A stretch of DNA of 64,000 nt from Oligoflexia bacterium (GTDB taxonomy: Bacteria > Bdellovibrionota > Bacteriovoracia > Bacteriovoracales > Bacteriovoracaceae): positions 62,001 to 126,000 of the forward strand of contig JADFZW010000008.1 of the NCBI GenBank assembly GCA_015232355.1, given 5' to 3'. The translations under genes and the position numbers were made by a program. How positions within the stretch are numbered: the first letter of the stretch is position 1; each line of letters starts with the position of its first letter. Below are positions 26,987 through 36,007 of the stretch, one piece after another. The notes beneath the pieces are model-generated. The model was not told the DNA's origin and searched no databases. It was given only the letters and a program-made list of their open reading frames with translations.

Positions 26987-27958
26987 TTATGGCAATGGGA
27001 TAGCATGAATAATATATTCTGTATTTTTTCCAAATTCACTTTTCATAAATTCTTTTTGCTTGCCTTTTCTAATAAAAACTTCTGTAATTTTAAACTGTGT
27101 ACCACTTGGAAATGTAATCTCGTCCTCTCCGGAATAGACTTTACCAATATCTCGTCCTTTATGGCCTGGAGGAAGAGAAAATATCCATACTAAAGTAGCG
27201 TTTTGAGCATAGTTATTATTTTTCGGTTTGTTAGCACTTGTTGATAAAATATTTGATCTAGGCCTTGTAGTAAAATCTACCTTATGTGGTCCACCCTCGG
27301 AAAGTTTATCTAACATATCTTTTAAACCTGGTTCGTTCTTAACATAAGTCATTCCTTCCCCTCGAGAGGTAACTTTCACATCATGATTTTCTTTAAATGC
27401 TTTATACCAATGCTTATTTACTAACCACATTTCTTTTGCTACTTCCTTTAATTCATTAAAATCCCAAGGACTATCTAGATTTTCATTGTCTTTAAACCAA
27501 TTCTTGCGAATATACCTCCAACGCTCAACTATTTTAGTATCATTTGCAAGTTCTGCAATCTTATCTTCAGATTCAAAATCTCTGATATCTAATTTTTCTT
27601 GGTTCAAAGTCTCAAGAAAAGCACTTCTTGCTTTATACCCTTGTGATAAATATTTTATAGCAGCTTCCTGTGTTCTTTTAATATCTTTATCTTCTGAGGA
27701 TATTTCTTTATTTTTGATTTTTAAATTTTTGTTTAAAAGAGGAGGAGGAGGTGGTGGTGGTGCTTTTTTTTCATTACAAATTGGACTCAATAATTTGATT
27801 GTTTTTGTTATTTGATCAAAATCTTTAAATGCTTCTAAAAATGTACTTTTTACTGATTTGTTAAGCGATTTTTGATCCTCCGATGATTCGACATATGAGC
27901 TGGTACTCATGAAAAATAAAAATACGAGAAAAATGATTAATTTATAATAAATTTTCAT
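26987..27958 (-). CDS. Exported ADP-ribosyltransferase candidate (R-S-E class)
   Basis: A 323-residue protein with a signal peptide (LIIFLVFLFFMSTSSYVES), one Cys, and a run of seven Pro at about residues 67-73 made by GGAGGA/GGTGGT triplets. The C-terminal 130 residues carry the mono-ADP-ribosyltransferase plan: SRGEGM (Arg199), NILSTSANK (Ser239-Thr-Ser241), then a hydrophobic strand ATLVWIFSLPPG and YSGEDEITFPSGTQFKITEV (Glu278-x-Glu280). Order and spacing match ART exoenzymes, where Arg and STS bind NAD and ExE catalyses transfer, with Glu at the first ExE place favouring Arg targets. Target unknown; effector use is an inference. Confidence 0.68.
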   Translation of the reverse strand: MKIYYKLIIFLVFLFFMSTSSYVESSEDQKSLNKSVKSTFLEAFKDFDQITKTIKLLSPICNEKKAPPPPPPPLLNKNLKIKNKEISSEDKDIKRTQEAAIKYLSQGYKARSAFLETLNQEKLDIRDFESEDKIAELANDTKIVERWRYIRKNWFKDNENLDSPWDFNELKEVAKEMWLVNKHWYKAFKENHDVKVTSRGEGMTYVKNEPGLKDMLDKLSEGGPHKVDFTTRPRSNILSTSANKPKNNNYAQNATLVWIFSLPPGHKGRDIGKVYSGEDEITFPSGTQFKITEVFIRKGKQKEFMKSEFGKNTEYIIHAIPLP

Positions 27959-28058
27959 ATGCGCTCCTATGTAATAATAACCTTTTCGGCAAAAAAAAAA
28001 ATTAATTAATTTTTTTACAACGACACTAAATAAACTAAATAAACTGATTAAATAAATG

Positions 28059-28072
28059 TTATCAGTTGATAA
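28059..28072. promoter_or_regulatory. 14-bp palindrome upstream of the ADP-ribosyltransferase candidate
   Basis: TTATCAGTTGATAA lies about 100 bp upstream of the start at 27958, inside the 197-bp gap that follows the 2Fe-2S gene. It could be an operator. The gap also has an A/T palindrome around 27994-28015 that might help end the catabolic operon. Confidence 0.25.
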
Positions 28073-28155
28073 ATATTATTAGTTTAGAAACAAATGAAAA
28101 TTAATGTTATGAAAGAATGACCACGTATGAAAGACTATACCAAAAACAATCATTG

Positions 28156-28620
28156 CTATGAAATTGACTCTATTACTGCATCGATAATTGGTTTATAACC
28201 AGTACATCGACAAAGATTTCCTGAAAGTCCCTCTTTGATCTCTTCTTTTGTGGGATGAGGATTTTTTTCCAATAATTCTGTTGCAGATAAAATCATTCCA
28301 GGAGCACAAAAACCACATTGAAAAGAATTTTTATTTAAAAAATGCCTTTGTAAATCAGTTAACCCATCTTTTCCACCAGATCTTTTCATTAATCCTTCGA
28401 GAGTTAATACTTCACGATTGTTCATCTCTGCGGCCAAGACAAGACAACTTCTAACCGTTACTCCATCTAAGAAAACAGTGCAAGCACCACAATCACCCAA
28501 GTCACAACCGCACTTAGGAGATTTGATTCCAAGTTTATCTCTTAACATTTCCAAGAGTGTCTCTTGAGCGCTTACTTCTAGAGAAATTTTTTGATCATTT
28601 AATTTAAAGACAACCTTCAT
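28156..28620 (-). CDS. 2Fe-2S subunit of a xanthine-dehydrogenase/CO-dehydrogenase-type hydroxylase (CoxS-like)
   Basis: A 154-residue protein with both expected clusters. The plant-ferredoxin-type motif is CGCDLGDCGACTVFLDG with the fourth Cys in RSCLVLA. The C-terminal helical cluster is QCGFCAPGMILSA plus NLCRCTGYKPI. Length is typical of CoxS/XdhC/NdhS subunits, which pass electrons from the molybdenum centre to FAD. AGGGAG lies before the ATG. It is the last gene of the operon; the large Mo-binding subunit that should follow or precede is not in this window. Confidence 0.93.
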   Translation of the reverse strand: MKVVFKLNDQKISLEVSAQETLLEMLRDKLGIKSPKCGCDLGDCGACTVFLDGVTVRSCLVLAAEMNNREVLTLEGLMKRSGGKDGLTDLQRHFLNKNSFQCGFCAPGMILSATELLEKNPHPTKEEIKEGLSGNLCRCTGYKPIIDAVIESIS

Positions 28621-28642
28621 AATAGATCTCCCTGATCTTTAT

Positions 28643-29647
28643 TTATATTAAAGGCACACCATACTCACTTCCTTCACCTACGAAGCGAAGAAGTGTATCC
28701 ATAATACCTCTTTTTAACATCACCTTCGCCATATGAGTACGATACTCTTTTGTGGCCCTAATGTCGGTGATGGGGGAAATAGTTTTTTCTACTAATTTAT
28801 CAAGAGCATCTCCATGAACAATCTTTTCAAATTCCTCTCTTGAAAAATCACTCTTATTTAATAAATCTTCTATAAGTTTAGCACGTACGGGAACTGCAGA
28901 GAGAGAACCAAAGGAGATCCTAAATTGGTGGTTCTTTGATTGTGATTTAGATTGTGATTTTAATTGTGATTTTTGAGGCATTAATAAAATTGCCAAATTT
29001 GCTTGAGCTAAGTCCTCACCTCCATAGCGCATAAGTTTCACAAAGCGACCACTATATTTTTTTGCTGGTTCTTCAATCTCAATTGCAGTAATAAGATCAC
29101 CATTTTTTAAAACAGTTTTTTTAGGGCCAATCCAAAATTTATCGATATCTACTCTTTTCACTGTGCTACTAGTAGCACTACTAGTGCTTGTTAATTTTTT
29201 TATCACTAGCTTTGCTTGAAAAACTTTTAGTACCGGGCCACTATCCATACAAGGAACTGCAGAACAGATGTTTCCAACCATTGTGGCCCTATTTCTTACT
29301 CCTACGGATGCCACCAACTTACTCATCTCATAGATGGTTGGAAAATTTTTTCTAATGATCTTTGAATCCATCATCTCCGTAAAAGTAACTAAAGCACCAA
29401 TAGTTAGTTTGCCATTTTTAAATTCGATCTTTTTTAATTTATATTTCTCCATCTCTTTTTTGTTTAATGCTTTAATATCAAGAATAGCATCAACACTTAA
29501 ACGTTCCTCTTTCAAGAGTGGAATTACGTCCGTTCCGCCTGCTAAAAAGGCGATCTTTTTATTTTTAAATGATTTAAAAATCTTGGCCGCCTCGGCAAGT
29601 GTATTTGGAGCAAAATAGGAGTAATCACATGTAATTGGTTTAGACAT
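28643..29647 (-). CDS. FAD-binding subunit of a xanthine-dehydrogenase-type hydroxylase (CoxM-like)
   Basis: A 334-residue protein of the PCMH FAD fold: FLAGGTDVIPLLKEERL near residue 35 (FAD diphosphate site), then VGVRNRATMVGNICSAVPCMDSGPVL near 110 (second FAD motif), then the CO_deh_flav_C domain after about residue 180. An in-frame array adds SQLKSQSKSQSKN near residue 230. It takes electrons from the 2Fe-2S subunit encoded 22 bp downstream. Without a molybdopterin subunit nearby, its substrate cannot be assigned; operon context points to an N-heterocycle or purine-type compound. Confidence 0.92.
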   Translation of the reverse strand: MSKPITCDYSYFAPNTLAEAAKIFKSFKNKKIAFLAGGTDVIPLLKEERLSVDAILDIKALNKKEMEKYKLKKIEFKNGKLTIGALVTFTEMMDSKIIRKNFPTIYEMSKLVASVGVRNRATMVGNICSAVPCMDSGPVLKVFQAKLVIKKLTSTSSATSSTVKRVDIDKFWIGPKKTVLKNGDLITAIEIEEPAKKYSGRFVKLMRYGGEDLAQANLAILLMPQKSQLKSQSKSQSKNHQFRISFGSLSAVPVRAKLIEDLLNKSDFSREEFEKIVHGDALDKLVEKTISPITDIRATKEYRTHMAKVMLKRGIMDTLLRFVGEGSEYGVPLI

Positions 29648-29680
29648 AAAAACAATCCCCCATTAATTATTAAATTATTC

Positions 29681-30547
29681 TTAAGGTAAGAAAGCTGCGA
29701 TTCTACACATTGCTGATTCCAACTCTATTCCTTTTAGAGGAAAACAACCAATGTAACACCTTTTATTTTTTATCTTGTTAATCTCCCCACCAATATTTTC
29801 AGCATGAACTAATTTTTTAGGAAACAATTTTAAATGCATTACCTGATAAAATGTCTCTGGTGGAAACATCTCATCCCACGATCCTACATTATATTTTTCA
29901 ATTAATTTTTCTTCCGCCTCTTTAAATGAATCTGGATGCCACTTTCTAATTATAGTATTCATCGGGTGATCGGCGCTACCACAATCAACTCCGATCCACT
30001 TAAATTTCATCTTTAAGGCCCACTTGTGAAACTCTGGATTGGGGCCTGGATGACGAACAAAATAACGAAGCTCATCTGACTCCTTCTGATCCCAAGCAAA
30101 GCGATTATATCCAGTATTTATAATTAAAATATCTCCTGGTTTAATTTCCACTCTGTCCATTAGCATTTGTGGAGAATATAAATCGTAATCACCAACAGCA
30201 TCTGAGATATCAACTACTACTCCTGGGCCAACCCATTCTTTTAGTGGAACATCACCAATTGAGCGGCCACAAGCATGGAAGTGAATTTCACCATCCATAT
30301 GTGTACCAACATGATTGGAAGTAGTGATGATTTGTCCATTGGCCCCTTGGCCCATATGTGCGCCGGCGATTCTTTTGAAGTATTGAATTCCCATTGGCAT
30401 GTAGCTTGGCCATGGTGGAGTATGAATACTTAATCTTTGAGTTAAATCATACATCTCTAGATTATCCATAAACTTTAAAAAATCATTAATTTTTTTTGTA
30501 CTCTTGTTTGCTTTTGCTTTTACTTTCACGTTTGCTTTCACTTTCAT
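29681..30547 (-). CDS. Cyclase-family metal hydrolase (kynurenine formamidase / isatin hydrolase-like)
   Basis: A 288-residue protein. A Lys/Ala/Val array forms the first 20 residues, so the natural start could be the Met of DNLEMYDLTQRLS. The family signature is SNHVGTHMDGEIHFHACGRSIGD, giving H-x3-H-x-D metal ligands, with a second set in GPNPEFHKWALKMKFKWIGVD and DHPMN. Members open cyclic amides or hydrolyse formamides using Mn or Zn. Placed between DUF1116 and FAD-subunit genes with gaps of 19 and 33 bp, it likely opens a ring or hydrolyses an amide in the same pathway. Confidence 0.85.
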   Translation of the reverse strand: MKVKANVKVKAKANKSTKKINDFLKFMDNLEMYDLTQRLSIHTPPWPSYMPMGIQYFKRIAGAHMGQGANGQIITTSNHVGTHMDGEIHFHACGRSIGDVPLKEWVGPGVVVDISDAVGDYDLYSPQMLMDRVEIKPGDILIINTGYNRFAWDQKESDELRYFVRHPGPNPEFHKWALKMKFKWIGVDCGSADHPMNTIIRKWHPDSFKEAEEKLIEKYNVGSWDEMFPPETFYQVMHLKLFPKKLVHAENIGGEINKIKNKRCYIGCFPLKGIELESAMCRIAAFLP

Positions 30548-30566
30548 TTTTTAATCTCCAATATTT

Positions 30567-32030
30567 TTATTCACTTATTACTTCTACAAATTTTATAAAT
30601 GCCTTCTTGAATGGTTCTGTCGGTGCATTTAAAACTCCTGCTCCAACTTGTCCTATGCCTGGCAATCTGTGGGCCACACCGGTATTAATAACTGGTAGAA
30701 TATTTTTTTCAATGACTTTAATAAGATCAATTCCCATTGGGGCCCCTCTGAAATTTAAATAGGGAATTTGAAAAGCACTATTTTCACTGGCGGTTATTTC
30801 ATACATTGAAAGTGTATACTTTAAAGCATCGGCAACTTTGCCACCCACAAATTGAACAATGGAAGGAGCTGAGGCCATAGCAAAACCACCTACTCCTAAT
30901 GTTTCGGTTATTGCTGAATCACCAATATCTGGATTAGCATCTTCTCTCGAATAACCAGGAAAAAAGAGAGCATCAGGAATTGGTGCCTCTCCTGTAAACC
31001 AATTTTTTTCACTACCACTACCAATGCCTGAAACTTTAATTCCAAACTCAGTTCCATTACGGGCCATAATGGTAACAATACTACTATACTTAACATCGCT
31101 AGCAGCATCCAGTGTTGCTTTAGCTGCGGCCATAGAGAGATTCAAGAAAAAATGATCATTGCCATTTATAAAATTTAAAACTTGAAAGGCATCTTCAGCA
31201 TTACTCACTTTGCAAATTATAGGGGCCAATTGACGATAAAAGAGCGAGGTCGCCGCTCGATTACGATTGTGAACTTCATCTCCCATATGGAGTGCTTGGG
31301 AGATAATATTTTTAAGATCAATTTTTCCCGACATAGCTTCAATGGTTCTCTTCATCACTGGAAATAAAGTCTTTTCCATCCAATTAAGTCGCTCTAAAAC
31401 ACTCTCATCATAAGCGCCATATCTTAAAACTTTTCCTAGACCCTCATTCATGGTGGCGTATGCATAGTTACCATACTCTTCATTTTTTATTATAAATACT
31501 GGCATTGATGGTGAGATAATTCCCGCCATAGGCCCGACTGCTTTATGTTCATGACAGGGAGAAAATTTCACACTTCCCTTGGAGGCCAAAATCTCTGCCT
31601 CCTCTGGAGTGCGTGCCATCTTCTCATATAACATTGCCCCTATCACTGCTCCTCTCATTGGGCCACACATCTTACTCCATTCAACAGGAGGGCCAGCGTG
31701 GAGTATGGTATTTGCTTGCATTCCTGGAATTGCATCGATTGCACGGGCAGCGGCCACTAAAAATGGTCTGCCACTTGAAATTCGTTTCACTACCTCTTGA
31801 TTTGCACTCTCTATTAGCTCTCGTTTTTCATCTATAATTTTAAAGAGTGCAGGATCACTAATAAGTGGTGGTTTAAAATCAACATGTGCCCACGATACAT
31901 TTGAACGCCCTTTAAATGCATCAGTAAAAGACTTCAAACCAAAATTTATAATCTTTAGATCACCAGTTAAAATATTTGTATTTATATTTGTATTTATATT
32001 TGTATTTATATTTGTATTTGCCATATTCAT
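30567..32030 (-). CDS. DUF1116 family protein (YlbE/AllG-like)
   Basis: A 487-residue protein. A leading Asn-Thr-Asn-Ile array from 12-bp repeats precedes the conserved domain, which starts near LKIINFGLKSFTDAFKGR. Features are FSPCHEHKAVGPMAGIISPSMP, GDEVHNRNRAATSLFYRQL, and GIDLIKVIEKNILPVINTGVAHR. In E. coli, YlbE (AllG) acts with FdrA (AllF) and YlbF (AllH) as the oxamate carbamoyltransferase of allantoin breakdown. Here it follows fdrA by 21 bp, but no AllH-like gene is present. So a carbamoyl- or acyl-transfer role is likely, but the substrate is open. Confidence 0.88.
   Translation of the reverse strand: MNMANTNINTNINTNINTNILTGDLKIINFGLKSFTDAFKGRSNVSWAHVDFKPPLISDPALFKIIDEKRELIESANQEVVKRISSGRPFLVAAARAIDAIPGMQANTILHAGPPVEWSKMCGPMRGAVIGAMLYEKMARTPEEAEILASKGSVKFSPCHEHKAVGPMAGIISPSMPVFIIKNEEYGNYAYATMNEGLGKVLRYGAYDESVLERLNWMEKTLFPVMKRTIEAMSGKIDLKNIISQALHMGDEVHNRNRAATSLFYRQLAPIICKVSNAEDAFQVLNFINGNDHFFLNLSMAAAKATLDAASDVKYSSIVTIMARNGTEFGIKVSGIGSGSEKNWFTGEAPIPDALFFPGYSREDANPDIGDSAITETLGVGGFAMASAPSIVQFVGGKVADALKYTLSMYEITASENSAFQIPYLNFRGAPMGIDLIKVIEKNILPVINTGVAHRLPGIGQVGAGVLNAPTEPFKKAFIKFVEVISE
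31974..32019 (-). repeat. 12-bp array (ATTTGTATTTAT) at the DUF1116 N-terminus
   Basis: Nearly four copies; on minus they encode the Asn-Thr-Asn-Ile run right after the start codon. Just outside, at 32031-32060, TTATCC/TTATCCG repeats fill the gap and touch the fdrA stop codon. Confidence 0.92.
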
Positions 32031-32051
32031 TTATCCATTATCCGTTATCCA

Positions 32052-33668
32052 TTATCCATTAATAATTTTTTTAGCTATTAAACTCATTTGGTAATTTGAA
32101 TCAGTTACAATAACTCCAGCTGCTTTCAATGCTTCTTTTACAAGATCACTATTTTGAGGATCTTTATTTGTTCCTGTAACTGTTGCTAAAATAGAGATGT
32201 AACGCTTTTCCTTGGCCAACAAATCCTTCGCACGCTTTAGAATTGAGATAGTATCACTCATTGGATCTTGGTGAGCACCATAACCTAAAACATAATCAAG
32301 CATGATAACTGCCACCTCAGGATCTAGAATTTCTTTTAAGAGTCTTTCATTTCGAAGGGAATAATCAATCATTGGATGAGGTTTGCCCATTGTAAATTCA
32401 TCTTCTCCTAAATCAACGATGGTATTTTTACAACTTATCTTGGCATCTTCTAATTTGCTACTCTTGTGAGTTGGAACATTAGAAAACATCTCCTCTTTTT
32501 CAAAATCCAATACTAGCTGTGCCTCACTAACAAATGTTCCCCCACTGTAAAGTCCTCGCAAATACTTTGGATATCTGCCAACATTATTATTTTTAATCTT
32601 CTTTCTCTCACCTCTAGCAATTGCTTCAGCACTATCGTCTACTCTCTTCATCTCCTCATCAATATTCTCACCCTTTCCACAAGAAATCTTATATGCAGTC
32701 AGTGCGCCCTCATATAAATTATCTCGAAAAATAATTCCTCCTCTACTGCTACTACTATTTTCTGCTCCTAAAAATACTGCCACCACTCTTTTAGCACCAT
32801 CTACTTCTTTAACTATTTTATTCATTACCTCTTTGTGAGGTGGTTTTGAAATTAACAAGATTACTTTCGTTTGCGGGTCATCTTTGAACATCTGTAGTGC
32901 CATTAAAAAACTAATTCCCCCAACCTCTTTTTTAATATCTCGTCCTCCAGTTCCAATAGCGTGAGAGATTCCTCCTCCAAAATTTGAAATCAAAGTAGTC
33001 ACCTCTTGCATTCCAGTTCCTGAAGCACCCACTACTCCGATACTTCCTCTCCTAACTTCATTAGCGAATGCCAGTGGAACACCAGCAATAATAGCAGTTC
33101 CACAATCTGGTCCCATCACCAATAATTTTTTTTTGCGAGCAAGTTGTTTTAATTCTACTTCTGTTTCCAGAGGAACATTATCGGAAAAAAGCATTACATG
33201 AGTATTATTATTTAAAGCTTTGAGAGCTAAATCTCCAGCGTAACGACCATTAACAGATATGAGCGCCAGATTAGCATTCATTAAATTTACATCTACACTA
33301 CCGCCACACACACTAGCGAGGCCATCATTTTTAGTATCATCTTTTTTATTTAAATTCTTAATTTCTAGTTCAATAGTTTTTAGCAAATCCCCGCTGTCCC
33401 CACTATCCCCACTCTCCTCTTGCACTCTTATCGCCACAACAAGATCGCTCTCCTCTGCACTCTCAAATTTTGCTAAGTAAAGCCCCGCTTGTTTTAAATT
33501 TAAAATATTATCTTTTGTGGCCATCACCACAGATGAATCAATAATTCCATCTCCTTCCCTATCTTTAATTTTTTTTGAAATTATCATAAGAGAGACTGAA
33601 TCGTAGTATTCACCCTTTCGTACAAAACCACAAACGACACCATCATTTTTTTTACTGGCAATATCCAT
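32052..33668 (-). CDS. fdrA: FdrA family protein (AllF-like; succinyl-CoA-synthetase-like fold)
   Basis: A 538-residue protein, close to the usual FdrA length. It has the CoA-ligase-type Rossmann regions: KLLVMGPDCGTAIIAGVPLAFANEVRRGSIGVVGASGTGMQEVTTLI, then ISHAIGTGGRDIKKEVGGISFL, and in the C-terminal half LYSGGTFVSEAQLVL and MLDYVLGYGAHQDPMSD. AAAGGAA precedes the ATG. FdrA is annotated as an acyl-CoA synthetase, but in E. coli it is part of the oxamate carbamoyltransferase. First gene of the five-gene operon; the upstream 62 bp contain four TTTATTTTTAA-type repeats. Confidence 0.9.
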   Translation of the reverse strand: MDIASKKNDGVVCGFVRKGEYYDSVSLMIISKKIKDREGDGIIDSSVVMATKDNILNLKQAGLYLAKFESAEESDLVVAIRVQEESGDSGDSGDLLKTIELEIKNLNKKDDTKNDGLASVCGGSVDVNLMNANLALISVNGRYAGDLALKALNNNTHVMLFSDNVPLETEVELKQLARKKKLLVMGPDCGTAIIAGVPLAFANEVRRGSIGVVGASGTGMQEVTTLISNFGGGISHAIGTGGRDIKKEVGGISFLMALQMFKDDPQTKVILLISKPPHKEVMNKIVKEVDGAKRVVAVFLGAENSSSSRGGIIFRDNLYEGALTAYKISCGKGENIDEEMKRVDDSAEAIARGERKKIKNNNVGRYPKYLRGLYSGGTFVSEAQLVLDFEKEEMFSNVPTHKSSKLEDAKISCKNTIVDLGEDEFTMGKPHPMIDYSLRNERLLKEILDPEVAVIMLDYVLGYGAHQDPMSDTISILKRAKDLLAKEKRYISILATVTGTNKDPQNSDLVKEALKAAGVIVTDSNYQMSLIAKKIING

Positions 33669-33730
33669 TTTCCTTTAACTCCATTTCACTTTATTTTTAA
33701 TTTATTTTTAATTTATTTTTAATTTATTTT

Positions 33731-34726
33731 TTAGTTGAAAATCCTCTTAAGGATTATTTTAGAATTTACGTCGGCCCGACGTATCTGTAGTGTTTGAGCA
33801 TCACAGTTGTATTGAATAAAATCGATAGATCCTTGGCGAAGTTCTGGTAGATCAAGAATGCTTTCACTTCCAATCTTATCTCTAATTTTCAAATTGTTTA
33901 CTTCGCTAGTTAAACAAATCAAACCATTTTCACCCTCTTCCATTACTCCCAAAAATTCTCCAATTATAGTATTTTTTGTCTTCATCTCATTCATCATAAC
34001 GATGAAATCTTTTGTAGATGCTTTAACTTTTTTATCCTCCGATATTAAAACTTTTAAAATACCACTGGATCCAAGATAACTATTTCTGCCTCGATTACTT
34101 CGATCGCTTCGATCACCTAGATCACTTATATCACTTCGATCACTTATAATATTATTTAACTTTTTATCCATGTAAGCATCAAAGGAACTTCTATCTAGTA
34201 CCCATTCACCTATTAAGCACTTATTCATTGGACGATCCTCCTGACATGGACATGGAATATCTGTATATGATATTTCCAGAGTGATTTTCTTTACTTCTAA
34301 GGTATCTTCAAGCCCTACATGTAAAAATTCCACCTCTTCTTTACCTTTTGCACATCCTGTTTTTACATTTACGGGAAATTTTCCATCCTGATAATCTTGC
34401 CACTGACCGACAACACTATTTCTATAGGAGAGGAGGTACTTATTTGCAACGTTGTTTGCAATGCTGCTTGTGGAATTTTCAACTAGTTTAATCATGTAGC
34501 TGCCACCCCTTGGGAATATAAATCTAGTTGATCTTAACTTAAATGGTGTGAGCGTAAGGTCATAAATTGCTTTATTCTTAGCAACTGTAATTGTCGGAAA
34601 TAAATTTTTAGAGTCAGCTGCCCATAATAGGGTCGAGGCCACACTGCACATTAAGACTGAAAGTAAACCTAAAATAAAAAATAAAATAAAAACAGTAAAA
34701 ATATTCGCACACTTATATTTCTTCAT
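33731..34726 (-). CDS. Exported protein of unknown function
   Basis: A 331-residue protein with a signal peptide (FTVFILFFILGLLSVLMCSVASTLLWA). Cys residues cluster in CPCQEDRPMNKCLIGEWVLDRSSFDAYMDKKL near residue 160. This short-Cys segment plus IGEWVLD resembles a calycin-like or lipid-binding beta-domain start, but I cannot assign a family. A Ser/Asp/Arg array (SDLGDRSDRSNRG) lies near residue 210. It is on the same strand upstream of fdrA but 62 bp away, and need not be part of that operon. Confidence 0.55.
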   Translation of the reverse strand: MKKYKCANIFTVFILFFILGLLSVLMCSVASTLLWAADSKNLFPTITVAKNKAIYDLTLTPFKLRSTRFIFPRGGSYMIKLVENSTSSIANNVANKYLLSYRNSVVGQWQDYQDGKFPVNVKTGCAKGKEEVEFLHVGLEDTLEVKKITLEISYTDIPCPCQEDRPMNKCLIGEWVLDRSSFDAYMDKKLNNIISDRSDISDLGDRSDRSNRGRNSYLGSSGILKVLISEDKKVKASTKDFIVMMNEMKTKNTIIGEFLGVMEEGENGLICLTSEVNNLKIRDKIGSESILDLPELRQGSIDFIQYNCDAQTLQIRRADVNSKIILKRIFN

Positions 34727-34777
34727 TGTACAATCTCCCCAATATTTAAAAATAAAACCCTATCACGATTTTAACGA

Positions 34778-35893
34778 ATGAATCTACTAAAAAAAATTTC
34801 TAATCTCTCTACTCTGCTTTCTATTCCACATTCTATTTCACATTCTATTTCACATTCTATTTCACATTCTATTCCACAACAAGTTTACCCAGGTATATTT
34901 GTTATCAAGCAAGGAGGAATCTTTGGCGCCTTTAGGCCGCCAATTAATATCTATCTGCTAGCAGGAAGCGATGGAATAATTTTTGATGCAGGTTATGGGC
35001 AAAGATTAAGCGCCTCCTATGTGGCCAGAGAGATAAAAAAAATTGGATCCCTCTATAAATCAAATGGTACTCCATTTAAGATCACTCGAATCCTTGTTTC
35101 TCACAATCATCCAGATCACTTCTCTGGTCTTGCACTATTAAGAAAGTACTTAGGTGTAAAAGTAGTTTTGACTCGAAAAATAGCAAACATGTTAAAAAGC
35201 AAGCACTCCTTTGCAAGTAATTTTTATCCTACTAACAAGCAAATGTATTATAAAAAAAATAGTCTACGCGGACTAGTTAACAAATTGTTACACCTTATCT
35301 ATCCACTTCTCTTTGGAATAACTGTTATGCCAGATCCAGATCAAATCATAGATGACAATGATAATGCTGAAATATCAATCAACGAAGAGAGATGGATTAT
35401 TTTTCATTCTCCAGGTCATGCCTCTGGACACATCTCCCTCTATAATGCTCAAAAAGGAATCCTTTTGGCCGGTGATAATGTTTTAAGAGTTATTCACACC
35501 TGGCTTGGCCCACCTGATTCGAATATTGATACCTATATTGAAACATTAAAAAGATATTTACTCTTACCCAAACTTGAATTGATTCTCAGTGCACATGGAA
35601 GTCCTATTACAGATTGCCATCGTAGAATAAAACAACTGATTGATCATCGCGATCGCAGGGCCAAACTAGTCTTCGACATCATCTGCTCCTCTGGAAAAGA
35701 GGGGATCACAATGGAATCAATATTAAAAGAGCTCTATCCTCGACAAGGAATTGTTAAACAAGAGTTGGCCCGAGGTTGGATAGCATTAACCATAGATTCT
35801 TTACTTAAAAAATCATTAATCAAAAATCATCATGATAAAAATAGCAGACTATTTTCATCATGTAATAAACTAATGAGCGCTAAAATAACATAA
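34778..35893 (+). CDS. Metallo-beta-lactamase-fold hydrolase
   Basis: A 371-residue protein. The N-terminus carries an Ile-Ser-His-Ser array (four 12-bp repeats), after which the fold begins at QQVYPGIFVIKQGG. The zinc site is intact: SHNHPDHFSGLALL (HxHxDH), HSPGHASGHISLY (His), LLAGDNVL (Asp) and the late SAHGSPI His. The C-terminal winged-helix-like end is as in LACTB2 and related MBL proteins, which include RNases and thioester hydrolases. No specific substrate can be inferred. Gene divergent from the exported protein at 33731. Confidence 0.88.
   Translation: MNLLKKISNLSTLLSIPHSISHSISHSISHSIPQQVYPGIFVIKQGGIFGAFRPPINIYLLAGSDGIIFDAGYGQRLSASYVAREIKKIGSLYKSNGTPFKITRILVSHNHPDHFSGLALLRKYLGVKVVLTRKIANMLKSKHSFASNFYPTNKQMYYKKNSLRGLVNKLLHLIYPLLFGITVMPDPDQIIDDNDNAEISINEERWIIFHSPGHASGHISLYNAQKGILLAGDNVLRVIHTWLGPPDSNIDTYIETLKRYLLLPKLELILSAHGSPITDCHRRIKQLIDHRDRRAKLVFDIICSSGKEGITMESILKELYPRQGIVKQELARGWIALTIDSLLKKSLIKNHHDKNSRLFSSCNKLMSAKIT
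34827..34874 (+). repeat. 12-bp array at the N-terminus of the MBL hydrolase
   Basis: Four copies of CACATTCTATTT (last one slightly changed) encode His-Ser-Ile-Ser repeats near the start of the protein. The unit keeps frame. Confidence 0.93.
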
Positions 35894-36007
35894 ACGAATT
35901 TTATTAGTGATGGATGTTTGGAAGTAAGGTATATTAAAATTAGTTCACTCTAATTTGTTATATTATTTGATTAATATGTAACTATAACTTTTAAATGGAG
36001 ACTATTT

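Noticed and set aside
27486-27815. Plus-strand frame with a poly-Gly run
   Set aside because: It is the antisense shadow of the poly-Pro tract and neighbouring codons of the ADP-ribosyltransferase candidate.
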